Shown: positions 1 to 6,573, counted from the first letter of the stretch. The stretch: DNA of 9,210 bases from Vibrio tasmaniensis 1F-187 (GCF_000272405.2 NZ_AJZM02000066.1:1-9210); one strand, 5' to 3'. Notes: a model not told the origin generated them from the sequence alone. A program made the numbers and translations.

Positions 1-817
1 AAATTCCAGCCGCGATGTGGTGGTGATTGCTTTGGGTGGTGGTGTTATCGGTGATTTGGTCGGTTTTGCTGCCTCTTGCTACCAGCGCGGTATTGATTTC
101 ATTCAAATCCCGACGACCCTTCTTTCTCAAGTGGACTCCTCTGTAGGTGGTAAAACTGCAGTGAACCATCCCCTTGGCAAGAATATGATCGGCGCTTTTT
201 ACCAACCAAAATCTGTCATCATCGATACTAACTGCCTATCAACGCTTCCAGAGCGTGAGTTTGCAGCGGGTATGGCTGAGGTGATCAAATACGGCATCAT
301 TTACGATGAAGCCTTTTTTGGCTGGTTGGAACAGAATCTAGAGAAACTGTATCAACTTGATGAAGACGCACTGATTACCGCGATTGCTCGTTGTTGTGCA
401 ATTAAGGCTGAAGTGGTTGCTATCGATGAAAAAGAGTCAGGAATCAGAGCGTTATTGAACCTAGGTCATACATTTGGTCATGCGATTGAAGCAGAACTAG
501 GCTATGGTAATTGGCTACATGGTGAAGCTGTGTCGTCAGGCACTGTAATGGCAGCAAAAACCGCCCAATTACAGGGACTGATTTCTCAGCAGCAACTTGA
601 GCGAATTATTTCTATACTCAAGAATGCGAAACTACCAATCCATACGCCAGAAAGCATGTCTTTTGAAGACTTTATGAAGCACATGATGCGCGATAAAAAA
701 GTGCTGTCTGGTCAGTTGCGTCTGGTATTACCAACAAGTATTGGTACTGCTGAAGTGGTTGCTGATGTACCTCAAGACATCATTAAACAAGCGATTGATT
801 TCTGCCGTACTCTTTAA
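1..817 (+). CDS. aroB: 3-dehydroquinate synthase, 5'-truncated by window edge
   Basis: AroB converts DAHP to 3-dehydroquinate, the second step of the shikimate pathway, in the cytoplasm with NAD and a divalent metal. The visible frame begins at base 2 and gives about 271 residues. The family is about 360 residues, so roughly the first 90 lie outside the window. What is visible includes the NAD-binding glycine run [13 protein letters not shown] and the signature [15 protein letters not shown]. The expected metal ligands are also present: Glu in AEVIKYG (codon 278-280), the first His of GHTFGH (467-469) and the His of WLHGE (518-520). The two histidines are 17 residues apart, as I recall for E. 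coli AroB. The protein ends normally at TAA 815-817. A 79-bp gap separates it from damX, so read-through into damX is possible. Identity is near certain; only the 5' end is missing. Confidence 0.98.
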   Translation, partial: NSSRDVVVIALGGGVIGDLVGFAASCYQRGIDFIQIPTTLLSQVDSSVGGKTAVNHPLGKNMIGAFYQPKSVIIDTNCLSTLPEREFAAGMAEVIKYGIIYDEAFFGWLEQNLEKLYQLDEDALITAIARCCAIKAEVVAIDEKESGIRALLNLGHTFGHAIEAELGYGNWLHGEAVSSGTVMAAKTAQLQGLISQQQLERIISILKNAKLPIHTPESMSFEDFMKHMMRDKKVLSGQLRLVLPTSIGTAEVVADVPQDIIKQAIDFCRTL

Positions 818-830
818 ATTCGGTTGTGAG

Positions 831-855
831 GTTGCCTAGCTAAAAGTTAGGCAAC
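831..855 (+). other. Hairpin between aroB and damX without a T-run
   Basis: GTTGCCTA (831-838) and TAGGCAAC (848-855) form a perfect 8-bp stem around a 9-nt loop. The following bases (TGAAGCGC) contain no T-tract, so this is not a canonical intrinsic terminator. It may protect the aroB 3' end, act as an RNA-processing site or cause partial attenuation; the function is inference. Confidence 0.45.
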
Positions 856-896
856 TGAAGCGCTTTACAGATCGAACTTATCAGTAGGGATCCCCA

Positions 897-2414
897 ATGA
901 GTTTGGCTCATGATTTAAGAGTATTGGAGTTAGAGTCTCAAGTTGAGTTGCTAGAGCGTTTACAGCTTTTAACTAACTTTGGTTCAAACTTTGTAAATGT
1001 TGCTGGTAAAACGGGTTCTGGCCGATCTTGGTTAGCTCAGCGTTATCTTGAAGCATGGTCGACAGAAAAAAATCAGTGTTTACTGCTTTGTCACCCAAGC
1101 CAAGACGATCAACAGCGCCGCGCACTTATTCTTAGTCAGATTGTTTCTGACCCACTCTTTAATCAACATGATTCTTTATCTGATAGCCTTGCTAGGTTAC
1201 TGGATGGAGATACGTGTAATGTGCTTATTGTCATTGATGACGCCCACCGATTGTCTGAGCTACTGGTATCAGAATTATGGATGTTGGTACTTGAATCTCA
1301 ATCAAACCCTCAATGGACGATTAATATCGTTCTGTTCTCGCAAACTGGTCACCTAGACACGCTATTAACACGACTTAGTTACGGTCAGCCGCACAAACCT
1401 ATCGCCCTTGAGATCGATGATCTTTCGCAACCAGAAGCTGAACATTTCTTTGAGTCACTGGTGATTCGATATGTCGATGATGAGTCAGAATCTCGGGTGC
1501 GAAATGCATTTAAAAAAGCGCAACCTTTGCCCGGTGAGCTAATGGCCTTAGGAGAATTGAAAGTGGAAAAAAGGATTATTATTCGCTCAATCATTGGTTC
1601 ACCTATCAATATTGCGATTGTGGTGGCGTTGTTGTTGCTTGTTATCGGCGGCGGTTACTGGTGGATGTTTAATCAACCAACGCCTGACGATAAAGCGCAA
1701 TCTATTATCGCCCCTATTGAGCAGACAGTTATTCCAACGTTGGAAGTGGAAAATGCAACTGAGCAAGCCACAATCGACGGAACTGTCGATTCTGAAGCCG
1801 AAGTTGATATGAGTTATCAAGGTGCTGACGATGACAGCTCTTCTCTGCCGCCGGTCGTGGTTGAAGAGACAGCCAGTGTTGGTCAGGTAGAACAAGATCA
1901 GCAACGTGTGGTGATCACCTCTGATGTGGTCGATGCTTTGCTTGATGATAAACCTGAGAGTGTTGATACCAGTGCAATTGAAGCTGTAGTTGAAGAAAAG
2001 ACAGATGCAGTCGTTATCCCGCAGCCTGATGTTGTGGAACGTGAGTCATTGCCGGCAACGAATGAAGGTTCAGAGCTAACACAATCAGCACCTCCGACAA
2101 AAAAAATCACATTCTCATTTGCACGCGAAGAGCTACAAGCTATCTCGCCGCGCGCTTATACCCTGCAGTTGAGTGCGATGACATCATTGGAAGATGTACA
2201 ATCTTTCATTGAAGAGTATGAGCTTGAGAATAAGGTTCGTATTTACCCAACACTTCGTAACGACACCAAGTGGTTTATTATCACTTATCAAGATTACCCA
2301 ACGATTCAAGTGGCGCGAGATGCGGCAAGTGCGTTATCAAAACCACTTCAACAGTTGGAACCTTGGGCAAAATCGATGAATCAAGTGCATCGAGAGATAG
2401 AACGTGCGAAATAA
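897..2414 (+). CDS. damX: DamX: septal-ring SPOR protein with N-terminal ATPase-like domain
   Basis: The 505-residue product is an inner-membrane cell-division protein. Residues ~1-220 resemble an ExeA/GspA-type AAA ATPase. The P-loop-like GKTGSGRS spans residues 37-44, with Arg43 where the Walker A Lys is expected. A Walker B-like IVIDDAH spans 111-117. A hydrophobic segment at ~236-258 (ending GGGYWWMF) is the single membrane span. A long Asp/Glu-rich, low-complexity linker (~260-410) would lie in the periplasm. The C-terminus (~419-500, starting YTLQLSA and ending near PWAKSMNQV) is a SPOR domain, which in known members binds denuded peptidoglycan glycans at the septum. E. coli DamX has a different, charged N-terminal part and no ATPase-like domain. 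The start is supported by TAGGGA at 885-890, 6 nt before ATG. The gene lies between aroB and dam, as in E. coli. The ATPase activity is doubtful. Confidence 0.93.
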   Translation: MSLAHDLRVLELESQVELLERLQLLTNFGSNFVNVAGKTGSGRSWLAQRYLEAWSTEKNQCLLLCHPSQDDQQRRALILSQIVSDPLFNQHDSLSDSLARLLDGDTCNVLIVIDDAHRLSELLVSELWMLVLESQSNPQWTINIVLFSQTGHLDTLLTRLSYGQPHKPIALEIDDLSQPEAEHFFESLVIRYVDDESESRVRNAFKKAQPLPGELMALGELKVEKRIIIRSIIGSPINIAIVVALLLLVIGGGYWWMFNQPTPDDKAQSIIAPIEQTVIPTLEVENATEQATIDGTVDSEAEVDMSYQGADDDSSSLPPVVVEETASVGQVEQDQQRVVITSDVVDALLDDKPESVDTSAIEAVVEEKTDAVVIPQPDVVERESLPATNEGSELTQSAPPTKKITFSFAREELQAISPRAYTLQLSAMTSLEDVQSFIEEYELENKVRIYPTLRNDTKWFIITYQDYPTIQVARDAASALSKPLQQLEPWAKSMNQVHREIERAK

Positions 2415-2427
2415 CCCTGAGCTTAGC

Positions 2428-2464
2428 CTCAAAATATGTTACATTCCGCAGCCTTATTTTTGAG
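2428..2464 (+). other. AT-rich inverted repeat in the damX-dam gap
   Basis: CTCAAAATA (2428-2436) can pair with TATTTTTGAG (2455-2464), with one bulged T, around an 18-nt loop. It fills over half of the 69-bp gap. The second arm is T-rich, but no T-run follows the stem, so a terminator is unlikely. It may be chance or an mRNA structure upstream of the poor dam ribosome-binding site. Confidence 0.3.
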
Positions 2465-2483
2465 TTGATAGATAGAGCAGTAA

Positions 2484-3335
2484 ATGAAAAAGCAGCGTGC
2501 CTTTCTAAAATGGGCTGGTGGTAAATATGGCCTAGTTGAAGACATCCAACGTCACCTGCCACCTGCTCGTAAATTGGTAGAACCGTTTGTCGGTGCCGGA
2601 TCAGTATTTCTGAATACTGATTTTGAACAGTACCTACTTGCAGATATTAATCCTGATCTTATCAACCTATACAATCTACTTAAAGCCGATCCTGAAACCT
2701 ATATCACTGAAGCGAAGCGTTGGTTCTGTCCGGAGAATAACCGTAGAGAAGTGTTCTTAGATGTTCGCGCTGAGTTCAATGGTACAGATAACGTTATGTA
2801 TCGCTCGTTAGCTTTCTTGTACATGAACCGATTTGGCTTCAATGGCTTGTGTCGTTACAACAAGAAGGGCGGTTTTAACGTTCCGTTTGGTTCTTATAAA
2901 AAACCTTATTTCCCTGAAGCCGAGCTAGAGTTTTTTGCTGAGAAAGCGAAAAAAGCCACCTTCGTCTGTGAGGGATACCATGAAACTTTTAGCCGCGCGC
3001 GTAAAGGCTGCGTGGTTTACTGTGATCCTCCATACGCACCGCTGTCGAACACGGCTAACTTTACCTCTTACGCAGGTAATGGTTTTAGCTTAGATGACCA
3101 AGCTGCACTGGCGGATGTCGCTGAAAAAGCAGCGATGGAACGCGATATTCCTGTCTTGATTTCAAACCATGACACCACCTTAACGCGTCGTTTATACCAT
3201 GGTGCGGAACTGAACGTGGTAAAGGTGAAGCGCACCATTAGCCGTAATGGCGCAGGGCGCAATAAAGTTGATGAGTTACTGGCGCTTTTCCATAAAGAGA
3301 AAAACCAGCAACCCGCTTCAACAGAATTGTCGTAG
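2484..3335 (+). CDS. dam: DNA adenine methyltransferase (GATC-specific)
   Basis: Dam transfers a methyl group from S-adenosylmethionine to N6 of adenine in GATC. In gamma-proteobacteria it marks the parental strand for mismatch repair and times replication initiation. In V. cholerae methylation is also needed for chromosome II replication. The 283-residue protein is close to the E. coli length (278). The class-alpha order is visible: motif X WAGGK (10-14), motif I EPFVGAGS (33-40), a target-recognition stretch RYNKKGGFNVPFG (124-136), then the catalytic DPPY (181-184). The start fixes WAGGK at the usual distance from the N-terminus. The ribosome-binding site is weak (GAG around 2475-2477), suggesting modest translation, which suits an enzyme that must stay scarce. 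No convincing terminator follows, so transcription may continue into rpe. Confidence 0.98.
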   Translation: MKKQRAFLKWAGGKYGLVEDIQRHLPPARKLVEPFVGAGSVFLNTDFEQYLLADINPDLINLYNLLKADPETYITEAKRWFCPENNRREVFLDVRAEFNGTDNVMYRSLAFLYMNRFGFNGLCRYNKKGGFNVPFGSYKKPYFPEAELEFFAEKAKKATFVCEGYHETFSRARKGCVVYCDPPYAPLSNTANFTSYAGNGFSLDDQAALADVAEKAAMERDIPVLISNHDTTLTRRLYHGAELNVVKVKRTISRNGAGRNKVDELLALFHKEKNQQPASTELS

Positions 3336-3361
3336 TCAGCATAATCCTCGAACTCATTAAA

Positions 3362-3391
3362 TTGAGTGACCCACGGGTACTTTCTTAAACT
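3362..3391 (+). promoter_or_regulatory. Candidate sigma-70 promoter for rpe
   Basis: TTGAGT (3362-3367) and TAAACT (3386-3391) are separated by 18 bp and match the -35 and -10 consensus at four of six positions each. A second -10-like hexamer, TAGAAT (3430-3435), lies further down but has no good -35 partner. The 197-bp dam-rpe gap is long enough for an internal promoter. This is weak evidence from pattern alone. Confidence 0.3.
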
Positions 3392-3414
3392 AATCTTTCG
3401 AACTGCTAGGATCT

Positions 3415-3430
3415 GCTTAGGTGCTTAGGT
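3415..3430 (+). repeat. Perfect tandem octamer GCTTAGGT x2
   Basis: GCTTAGGT occurs twice back to back (3415-3422 and 3423-3430) in the dam-rpe gap, directly abutting the -10-like TAGAAT (3430-3435). It may be a small slippage duplication or a pair of protein half-sites. No known regulator is recognised. Confidence 0.5.
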
Positions 3431-3520
3431 AGAATTGCACACCAAATAGTCTTGGGATTGAGTCTTGTACTTGTGTATGAGAGGTCACAAGGCGGTGATA
3501 TTCGCAATTTACTCACTCTT

Positions 3521-3526
3521 AAGAGG
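3521..3526 (+). promoter_or_regulatory. Ribosome-binding site of rpe
   Basis: AAGAGG ends 6 nt before ATG 3533. This decides the start: the open frame extends upstream to a TTG at 3452, but those 27 codons have no Shine-Dalgarno sequence and no family counterpart. Confidence 0.85.
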
Positions 3527-3532
3527 TTTGGT

Positions 3533-4207
3533 ATGAAAGATTTTCTAATCGCTCCATCGATTTTGTCTGCAGATTTTGCTCGTCTTGGTGAAGACGTTGA
3601 AAAAGTACTCGCAGCCGGTGCCGACGTTGTGCACTTCGATGTGATGGATAACCACTACGTACCTAACCTGACTTTTGGTGCACCGATCTGTAAAGCATTG
3701 CGAGACTACGGCATCACAGCTCCTATCGATGTTCACCTAATGGTTAAGCCAGTAGACAGCATCGTACCTGAGTTTGCTAAAGCCGGCGCATCAATGATTA
3801 CCTTCCACGTTGAAGCGTCTGAGCACGTTGACCGCACTCTACAGTTAATCAAAGAACACGGCTGTAAAGCGGGTGTCGTACTTAACCCAGCCACGCCACT
3901 TTCTTGCCTTGATTACATCTTAGATAAAGTCGATATGATTCTACTAATGTCGGTGAACCCAGGCTTCGGTGGTCAATCTTTCATTCCTCACACTCTTGAT
4001 AAGCTGCGCGCAGTTCGTAAACTTATTGACGAATCAGGCCGTGATATCCGTCTTGAAATTGATGGCGGCGTGAAGGTAGATAATATCCGTGAAATCGCAG
4101 AAGCGGGCGCAGACATGTTTGTTGCAGGTTCCGCTATCTTCAATCAACCAGATTACAAAGAAGTGATTGATGAGATGCGTGCAGAGCTTGCAAAAGTAAA
4201 CGCATAA
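3533..4207 (+). CDS. rpe: Ribulose-phosphate 3-epimerase
   Basis: Rpe interconverts ribulose 5-phosphate and xylulose 5-phosphate in the non-oxidative pentose phosphate pathway, in the cytoplasm. The 224-residue product is the usual length (E. coli 225) and a single TIM barrel. Visible signatures are APSILSAD (7-14), [12 protein letters not shown] (34-45), DVHLMV (66-71), NPGFGGQ (142-148), EIDGGV (175-180) and the phosphate-binding AGS (198-200). His34, Asp36, His68 and Asp177 occupy the metal-binding positions, with the two Asp residues as the general acid and base. The start at 3533 rests on AAGAGG 6 nt upstream and on the N-terminus matching the family. The gene follows dam after 197 bp and ends before an intrinsic terminator. 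Confidence 0.98.
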   Translation: MKDFLIAPSILSADFARLGEDVEKVLAAGADVVHFDVMDNHYVPNLTFGAPICKALRDYGITAPIDVHLMVKPVDSIVPEFAKAGASMITFHVEASEHVDRTLQLIKEHGCKAGVVLNPATPLSCLDYILDKVDMILLMSVNPGFGGQSFIPHTLDKLRAVRKLIDESGRDIRLEIDGGVKVDNIREIAEAGADMFVAGSAIFNQPDYKEVIDEMRAELAKVNA

Positions 4208-4235
4208 TCGTAAAACTACAGATAGATTGAATATT

Positions 4236-4259
4236 AAGGGGCTAATTGGCCCCTTTTTT
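4236..4259 (+). terminator. Intrinsic terminator after rpe
   Basis: AAGGGGC (4236-4242) pairs with GCCCCTT (4249-4255) around the 6-nt loop TAATTG, giving a 7-bp stem that runs into six Ts (4254-4259). It starts 28 bp after the rpe stop and would limit transcription into gph. Confidence 0.9.
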
Positions 4260-4264
4260 ACGTC

Positions 4265-4294
4265 TTGGAGCTCAACTCATAAGGCGAACATAAT
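4265..4294 (+). promoter_or_regulatory. Candidate sigma-70 promoter for gph
   Basis: TTGGAG (4265-4270) and CATAAT (4289-4294) are 18 bp apart and match the -35 and -10 consensus at four and five of six positions. The pair sits between the rpe terminator and the gph start, where a promoter is needed if the terminator is efficient. The leader would be about 10 nt, which is short. Confidence 0.4.
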
Positions 4295-4309
4295 AAATAG
4301 GAAAGTAAG

Positions 4310-4996
4310 ATGTCATTAAGCTCAATAAAACTGATTGCCTTTGATTTGGATGGAACCTTGTTAGATAGCGTTCCTGATTTGGCTGTCGCTGCGGACCAAG
4401 CTTGTCAGGAGTTGGGATTCCCTTCTGTGAGTGAAGAACAAGTTCGTGACTATGTTGGTAATGGTGCTGACGTGCTTATCGGTCGCTCATTAAGTCGTGA
4501 CTTAACCGTGGATCCGAACTTAGAACCAGAGCTGCTGAAAAAAGCACGTATCTTGTTTGATGATTTCTACGAGCAGGGCGGCCACAAGCTCAGCCATCTC
4601 TACCCATCAGTAAAAGAGACGTTGGCAGAGCTGCACAAAGCGGGCTTTACTATGGCATTGGTCACTAACAAACCATCGAAGTTTGTGCCAGACGTTCTCG
4701 CGCAACACGGTATTGATAAGTACTTTGTCGATGTACTTGGCGGTGACTCTTTCCCTGAGAAAAAACCGAACCCAGTCGCGCTGAACTGGCTGCTAGAAAA
4801 GCACAATGTGAAAGCAGAAGAGATGTTGATGGTTGGTGACTCAAGCAACGACATTAAAGCCGCGAAGAATGCAGGTTGTCACTCGTTTGGTCTGACTTAT
4901 GGCTACAATCACGGTGAATCTATCTCTGCCTCTAACCCTGACTATGTCGCAGACAACATTGCGCAATTACTCGATGTTGTTCTAGTTTCAGCATAA
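4310..4996 (+). CDS. gph: Phosphoglycolate phosphatase (HAD family)
   Basis: Gph hydrolyses 2-phosphoglycolate, a by-product of repair of oxidatively damaged DNA ends, to glycolate. The 228-residue cytoplasmic protein has the HAD motifs in order. Motif I is DLDGTLLDS (12-20), with Asp12 the nucleophile and Asp14 the acid/base. The helical cap (~22-95) includes the YVGNG loop at 48-52. Motif II is LVTN (117-120), the motif III lysine is at K151/K152 before PNP, and motif IV is GDSSND (176-181) for Mg binding. Length and the N-terminus IKLIAFDLDGTLLDS fit Gph rather than other HAD phosphatases, and the rpe-gph-trpS order supports it. AGGA (4299-4302) lies 7 nt before the ATG. It is flanked by terminators on both sides, so it may be its own transcription unit, unlike in E. 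coli. Confidence 0.96.
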   Translation: MSLSSIKLIAFDLDGTLLDSVPDLAVAADQACQELGFPSVSEEQVRDYVGNGADVLIGRSLSRDLTVDPNLEPELLKKARILFDDFYEQGGHKLSHLYPSVKETLAELHKAGFTMALVTNKPSKFVPDVLAQHGIDKYFVDVLGGDSFPEKKPNPVALNWLLEKHNVKAEEMLMVGDSSNDIKAAKNAGCHSFGLTYGYNHGESISASNPDYVADNIAQLLDVVLVSA

Positions 4997-5053
4997 AGCG
5001 GACAAAAGTTAGCTAACCCACTAGCAAAATACTTATCAATGAGTACACTGGAT

Positions 5054-5089
5054 AAGCCGCGCAGAAAGAGCTGTGCGGCTTTCTATTTT
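5054..5089 (+). terminator. Intrinsic terminator between gph and trpS
   Basis: AAGCCGCGCAG (5054-5064) pairs with CTGTGCGGCTT (5071-5081), an 11-bp GC-rich stem with one G-T wobble and a 6-nt loop. It is followed by TCTATTTT. The T-run is interrupted, so some read-through into trpS is possible. Confidence 0.85.
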
Positions 5090-5092
5090 AAA

Positions 5093-5137
5093 GTTAAGAA
5101 GCTAAGTTTTTCAGATACTAGGTTAAGAAACTAAGTT
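5093..5137 (+). repeat. 16-bp near-perfect direct repeat upstream of trpS
   Basis: GTTAAGAAGCTAAGTT (5093-5108) recurs as GTTAAGAAACTAAGTT (5122-5137), one mismatch, offset 29 bp. Both copies lie between the gph terminator and the trpS start. The downstream CTTAG (5144-5148) can pair with CTAAG in copy 2 (5131-5135). Extended to CTTAGCT (5144-5150), it can instead pair with AGCTAAG in copy 1 (5100-5106). The repeat is plain in the sequence; a regulatory role is inference. Confidence 0.7.
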
Positions 5138-5171
5138 AACGAGCTTAGCTACAAGCAAAGGAATTAAAACC

Positions 5172-6188
5172 ATGAGCAAGCCCATCGTATTGAGTGGTGT
5201 TCAACCATCTGGTGAACTAAGTATCGGTAACTACTTGGGTGCTCTACGTCAATGGCAACAGATGCAAGATGATTACGATTGCCAATACTGTGTTGTAGAC
5301 CTTCACGCAATTACGGTTCGCCAAGATCCGAAAGCACTGCACGAAGCGACTCTAGACGCATTAGCAATCTGTCTTGCTGTCGGTGTTGATCCAAAGAAGA
5401 GCACGCTATTTGTTCAGTCACACGTACCAGAGCATGCTCAACTTGGTTGGCTTCTTAACTGTTACACGCAAATGGGTGAACTGAGCCGTATGACTCAGTT
5501 TAAAGATAAGTCTGCGCGTCACTCAAATGATGTAAACGTAGGTTTATACGACTACCCGGTGTTGATGGCTGCAGACATTCTGCTTTACGGCGCTCACCAA
5601 GTACCTGTAGGTAGCGACCAGAAACAGCACTTAGAGTTGGCGCGTGATATCGCAACTCGCTTTAACAACATCTACGGTCCTGAAACGCCAATCTTCCAAG
5701 TACCTGAACCTTACATTCCAACAGTGAATGCACGTGTAATGAGCCTGCAAGATGCGACGAAGAAGATGTCTAAGTCGGATGACAACCGTAAGAACGTGAT
5801 TACTCTGCTAGAAGAGCCTAAGTCGATCATCAAGAAGATCAACAAAGCGCAAACCGATGCAGAAACGCCACCACGTATTGCCCACGATTGGGAAAATAAA
5901 GCGGGTATCTCTAACTTAATGGGTCTTTATTCAGCTGCGACGGGTAAAACGTTTGAAGAGATCGAAGCGCAGTACCAAGGCGTTGAAATGTACGGTCCGT
6001 TTAAGAAAGATGTCGGCGCTGCACTGGTTGAGATGCTTGAGCCAATTCAAGCTGAATACCACCGTATCCGTGCTGACCGTGCTTACATGGACGCAGTAAT
6101 GAAAGCCGGTGCTGAAAAAGCCTCTGAGCGTGCTGCAGTAACACTGAAAAAAGCATACGAAGCAGTAGGTTTTGTTACTCGCCCATAG
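5172..6188 (+). CDS. trpS: Tryptophanyl-tRNA synthetase
   Basis: TrpS charges tRNA-Trp with tryptophan using ATP in the cytoplasm. It is a homodimeric class Ic synthetase. The 338-residue protein matches the family length (E. coli 334). The HIGH-type signature appears as [13 protein letters not shown] (13-25), with Ser17 where Thr is common. The stretch [23 protein letters not shown] (128-150) contains Asp135, the likely indole-NH contact, and GSDQ. The second ATP motif is intact as KMSKS (198-202). The start is supported by AAAGGAA (5157-5163) 8 nt before ATG. It is the last gene of the conserved dam-rpe-gph-trpS block, but is separated from gph by a terminator and 175 bp. I found no convincing -35/-10 pair immediately upstream. 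The stop is TAG. Confidence 0.98.
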   Translation: MSKPIVLSGVQPSGELSIGNYLGALRQWQQMQDDYDCQYCVVDLHAITVRQDPKALHEATLDALAICLAVGVDPKKSTLFVQSHVPEHAQLGWLLNCYTQMGELSRMTQFKDKSARHSNDVNVGLYDYPVLMAADILLYGAHQVPVGSDQKQHLELARDIATRFNNIYGPETPIFQVPEPYIPTVNARVMSLQDATKKMSKSDDNRKNVITLLEEPKSIIKKINKAQTDAETPPRIAHDWENKAGISNLMGLYSAATGKTFEEIEAQYQGVEMYGPFKKDVGAALVEMLEPIQAEYHRIRADRAYMDAVMKAGAEKASERAAVTLKKAYEAVGFVTRP

Positions 6189-6219
6189 GGTGAACTAAAA
6201 CGACTCGTTTAAACATTTC

Positions 6220-6257
6220 AGCCCAAAGTAGACTCTGTTTACTTTGGGCTTTTTATT
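6220..6257 (+). terminator. Strong intrinsic terminator after trpS
   Basis: AGCCCAAAGTAGAC (6220-6233) pairs with GTTTACTTTGGGCT (6237-6250), a 14-bp stem with one G-T wobble and a TCT loop, then TTTTATT. It starts 31 bp after the trpS stop and closes the housekeeping block. Confidence 0.93.
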
Positions 6258-6473
6258 GCCCGCTCCATTTACCTTCCCAGTAAATCTCTTGTTTGAATTG
6301 ATAATTTAAGCATTATCTAGCTAACACATTCATCATACTAATGCTGTGCAGGTGATCTTATTTGGTATCCTCAAGCTTTATAAAGTCACTCTTGTTTCTA
6401 TATATGTTGGAAATATAAAACGTGCCAAACAATTGATGATTCCAAAGTGATAAGTTCCTCATTTTCTTGCTAA
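6258..6473. other. AT-rich intergenic region upstream of xds
   Basis: No credible gene is seen on either strand in this part of the 376-bp trpS-xds gap. It holds a small hairpin, ATTTAC/GTAAAT (6267-6285), the GATAAT/ATTATC dyad listed separately, a GATC site at 6354-6357, and a possible secondary promoter: TTGTTT (6392-6397) and TATAAA (6414-6419) with a 16-bp spacer. In V. cholerae I recall a small hypothetical gene between trpS and xds; no equivalent is visible here. Confidence 0.5.
6300..6317. promoter_or_regulatory. 18-bp dyad with Fur-box-like arms
   Basis: GATAAT (6300-6305) and ATTATC (6312-6317) are perfect inverted arms 6 bp apart. These are the outer hexamers of the Fur consensus, but there the arms are 7 bp apart and the middle is also conserved, so the spacing is one base short. 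A Fur site is therefore uncertain. It lies over 250 bp upstream of xds. Confidence 0.25.
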
Positions 6474-6507
6474 CTGACTTATTCCTTACATAAATAAACC
6501 GGATAGT
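6474..6507 (+). promoter_or_regulatory. PHO-box-like element plus -10 driving xds
   Basis: Two 11-bp direct-repeat units, CTGACTTATTC (6474-6484) and CTTACATAAAT (6485-6495), resemble the PhoB half-site CTGTCAT plus AT-rich spacer, five of seven core bases each. Against the E. coli pstS PHO box as I remember it, 6474-6492 matches at 17 of 19 positions. GATAGT (6502-6507) follows the last CTTACAT core by exactly 10 bp, the pstS-type spacing in which PhoB replaces a -35. The transcript would start near 6514, giving a leader of about 60 nt. Confidence 0.68.
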
Positions 6508-6548
6508 TACCACAAAATACATGACTGCCCTTAGATGGCAGTAACTAT
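6503..6548 (+). repeat. Nested inverted repeats over the xds -10 and leader
   Basis: Outer arms ATAGTTAC (6503-6510) and GTAACTAT (6541-6548) are perfectly complementary and the left arm overlaps the predicted -10. Inside lies a second hairpin, ACTGCC (6524-6529) and GGCAGT (6537-6542), with a 7-nt loop. The two share bases 6541-6542 and partly compete. The outer dyad could be a DNA operator; the inner one would be in the leader mRNA. Confidence 0.6.
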
Positions 6549-6562
6549 AAATCGATGAACTC

Positions 6563-6568
6563 AGGTGA
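6563..6568 (+). promoter_or_regulatory. Ribosome-binding site deciding the xds start
   Basis: AGGTGA exactly matches part of the anti-Shine-Dalgarno complement and ends 5 nt before ATG 6574. The GTG at 6565 lies inside this motif and itself has no purine-rich site upstream, so ATG 6574 is preferred. Confidence 0.65.
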
Positions 6569-6573
6569 AACGG

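Noticed and set aside
1599..1904. Minus-strand open frame inside damX
   Set aside because: It is antisense to the membrane span and acidic linker; low complexity explains its length and basic composition.
3345..3375. Terminator between dam and rpe
   Set aside because: ACTCA/TGAGT is only a 5-bp AT-rich stem and ACCC/GGGT has a 2-nt loop; neither is followed by a proper T-run.
3472..3489. TTGTG...CACAA dyad before rpe resembling a CRP site
   Set aside because: The TGTG and CACA cores are 10 bp apart rather than the 8 a CRP site needs. It could still form a weak 6-bp hairpin, but nothing more is supported.
3452..3532. Upstream in-frame extension of rpe from a TTG codon
   Set aside because: It has no ribosome-binding site, no resemblance to Rpe, and a better start with AAGAGG at 3533.
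5008..5017. Palindrome GTTAGCTAAC after gph
   Set aside because: A 10-bp perfect palindrome with no loop is common by chance and no known site is recognised.
6345..6360. Possible CRP site (TGTGC...TCTTA) upstream of xds
   Set aside because: The second half matches only three of five positions, too weak to list.
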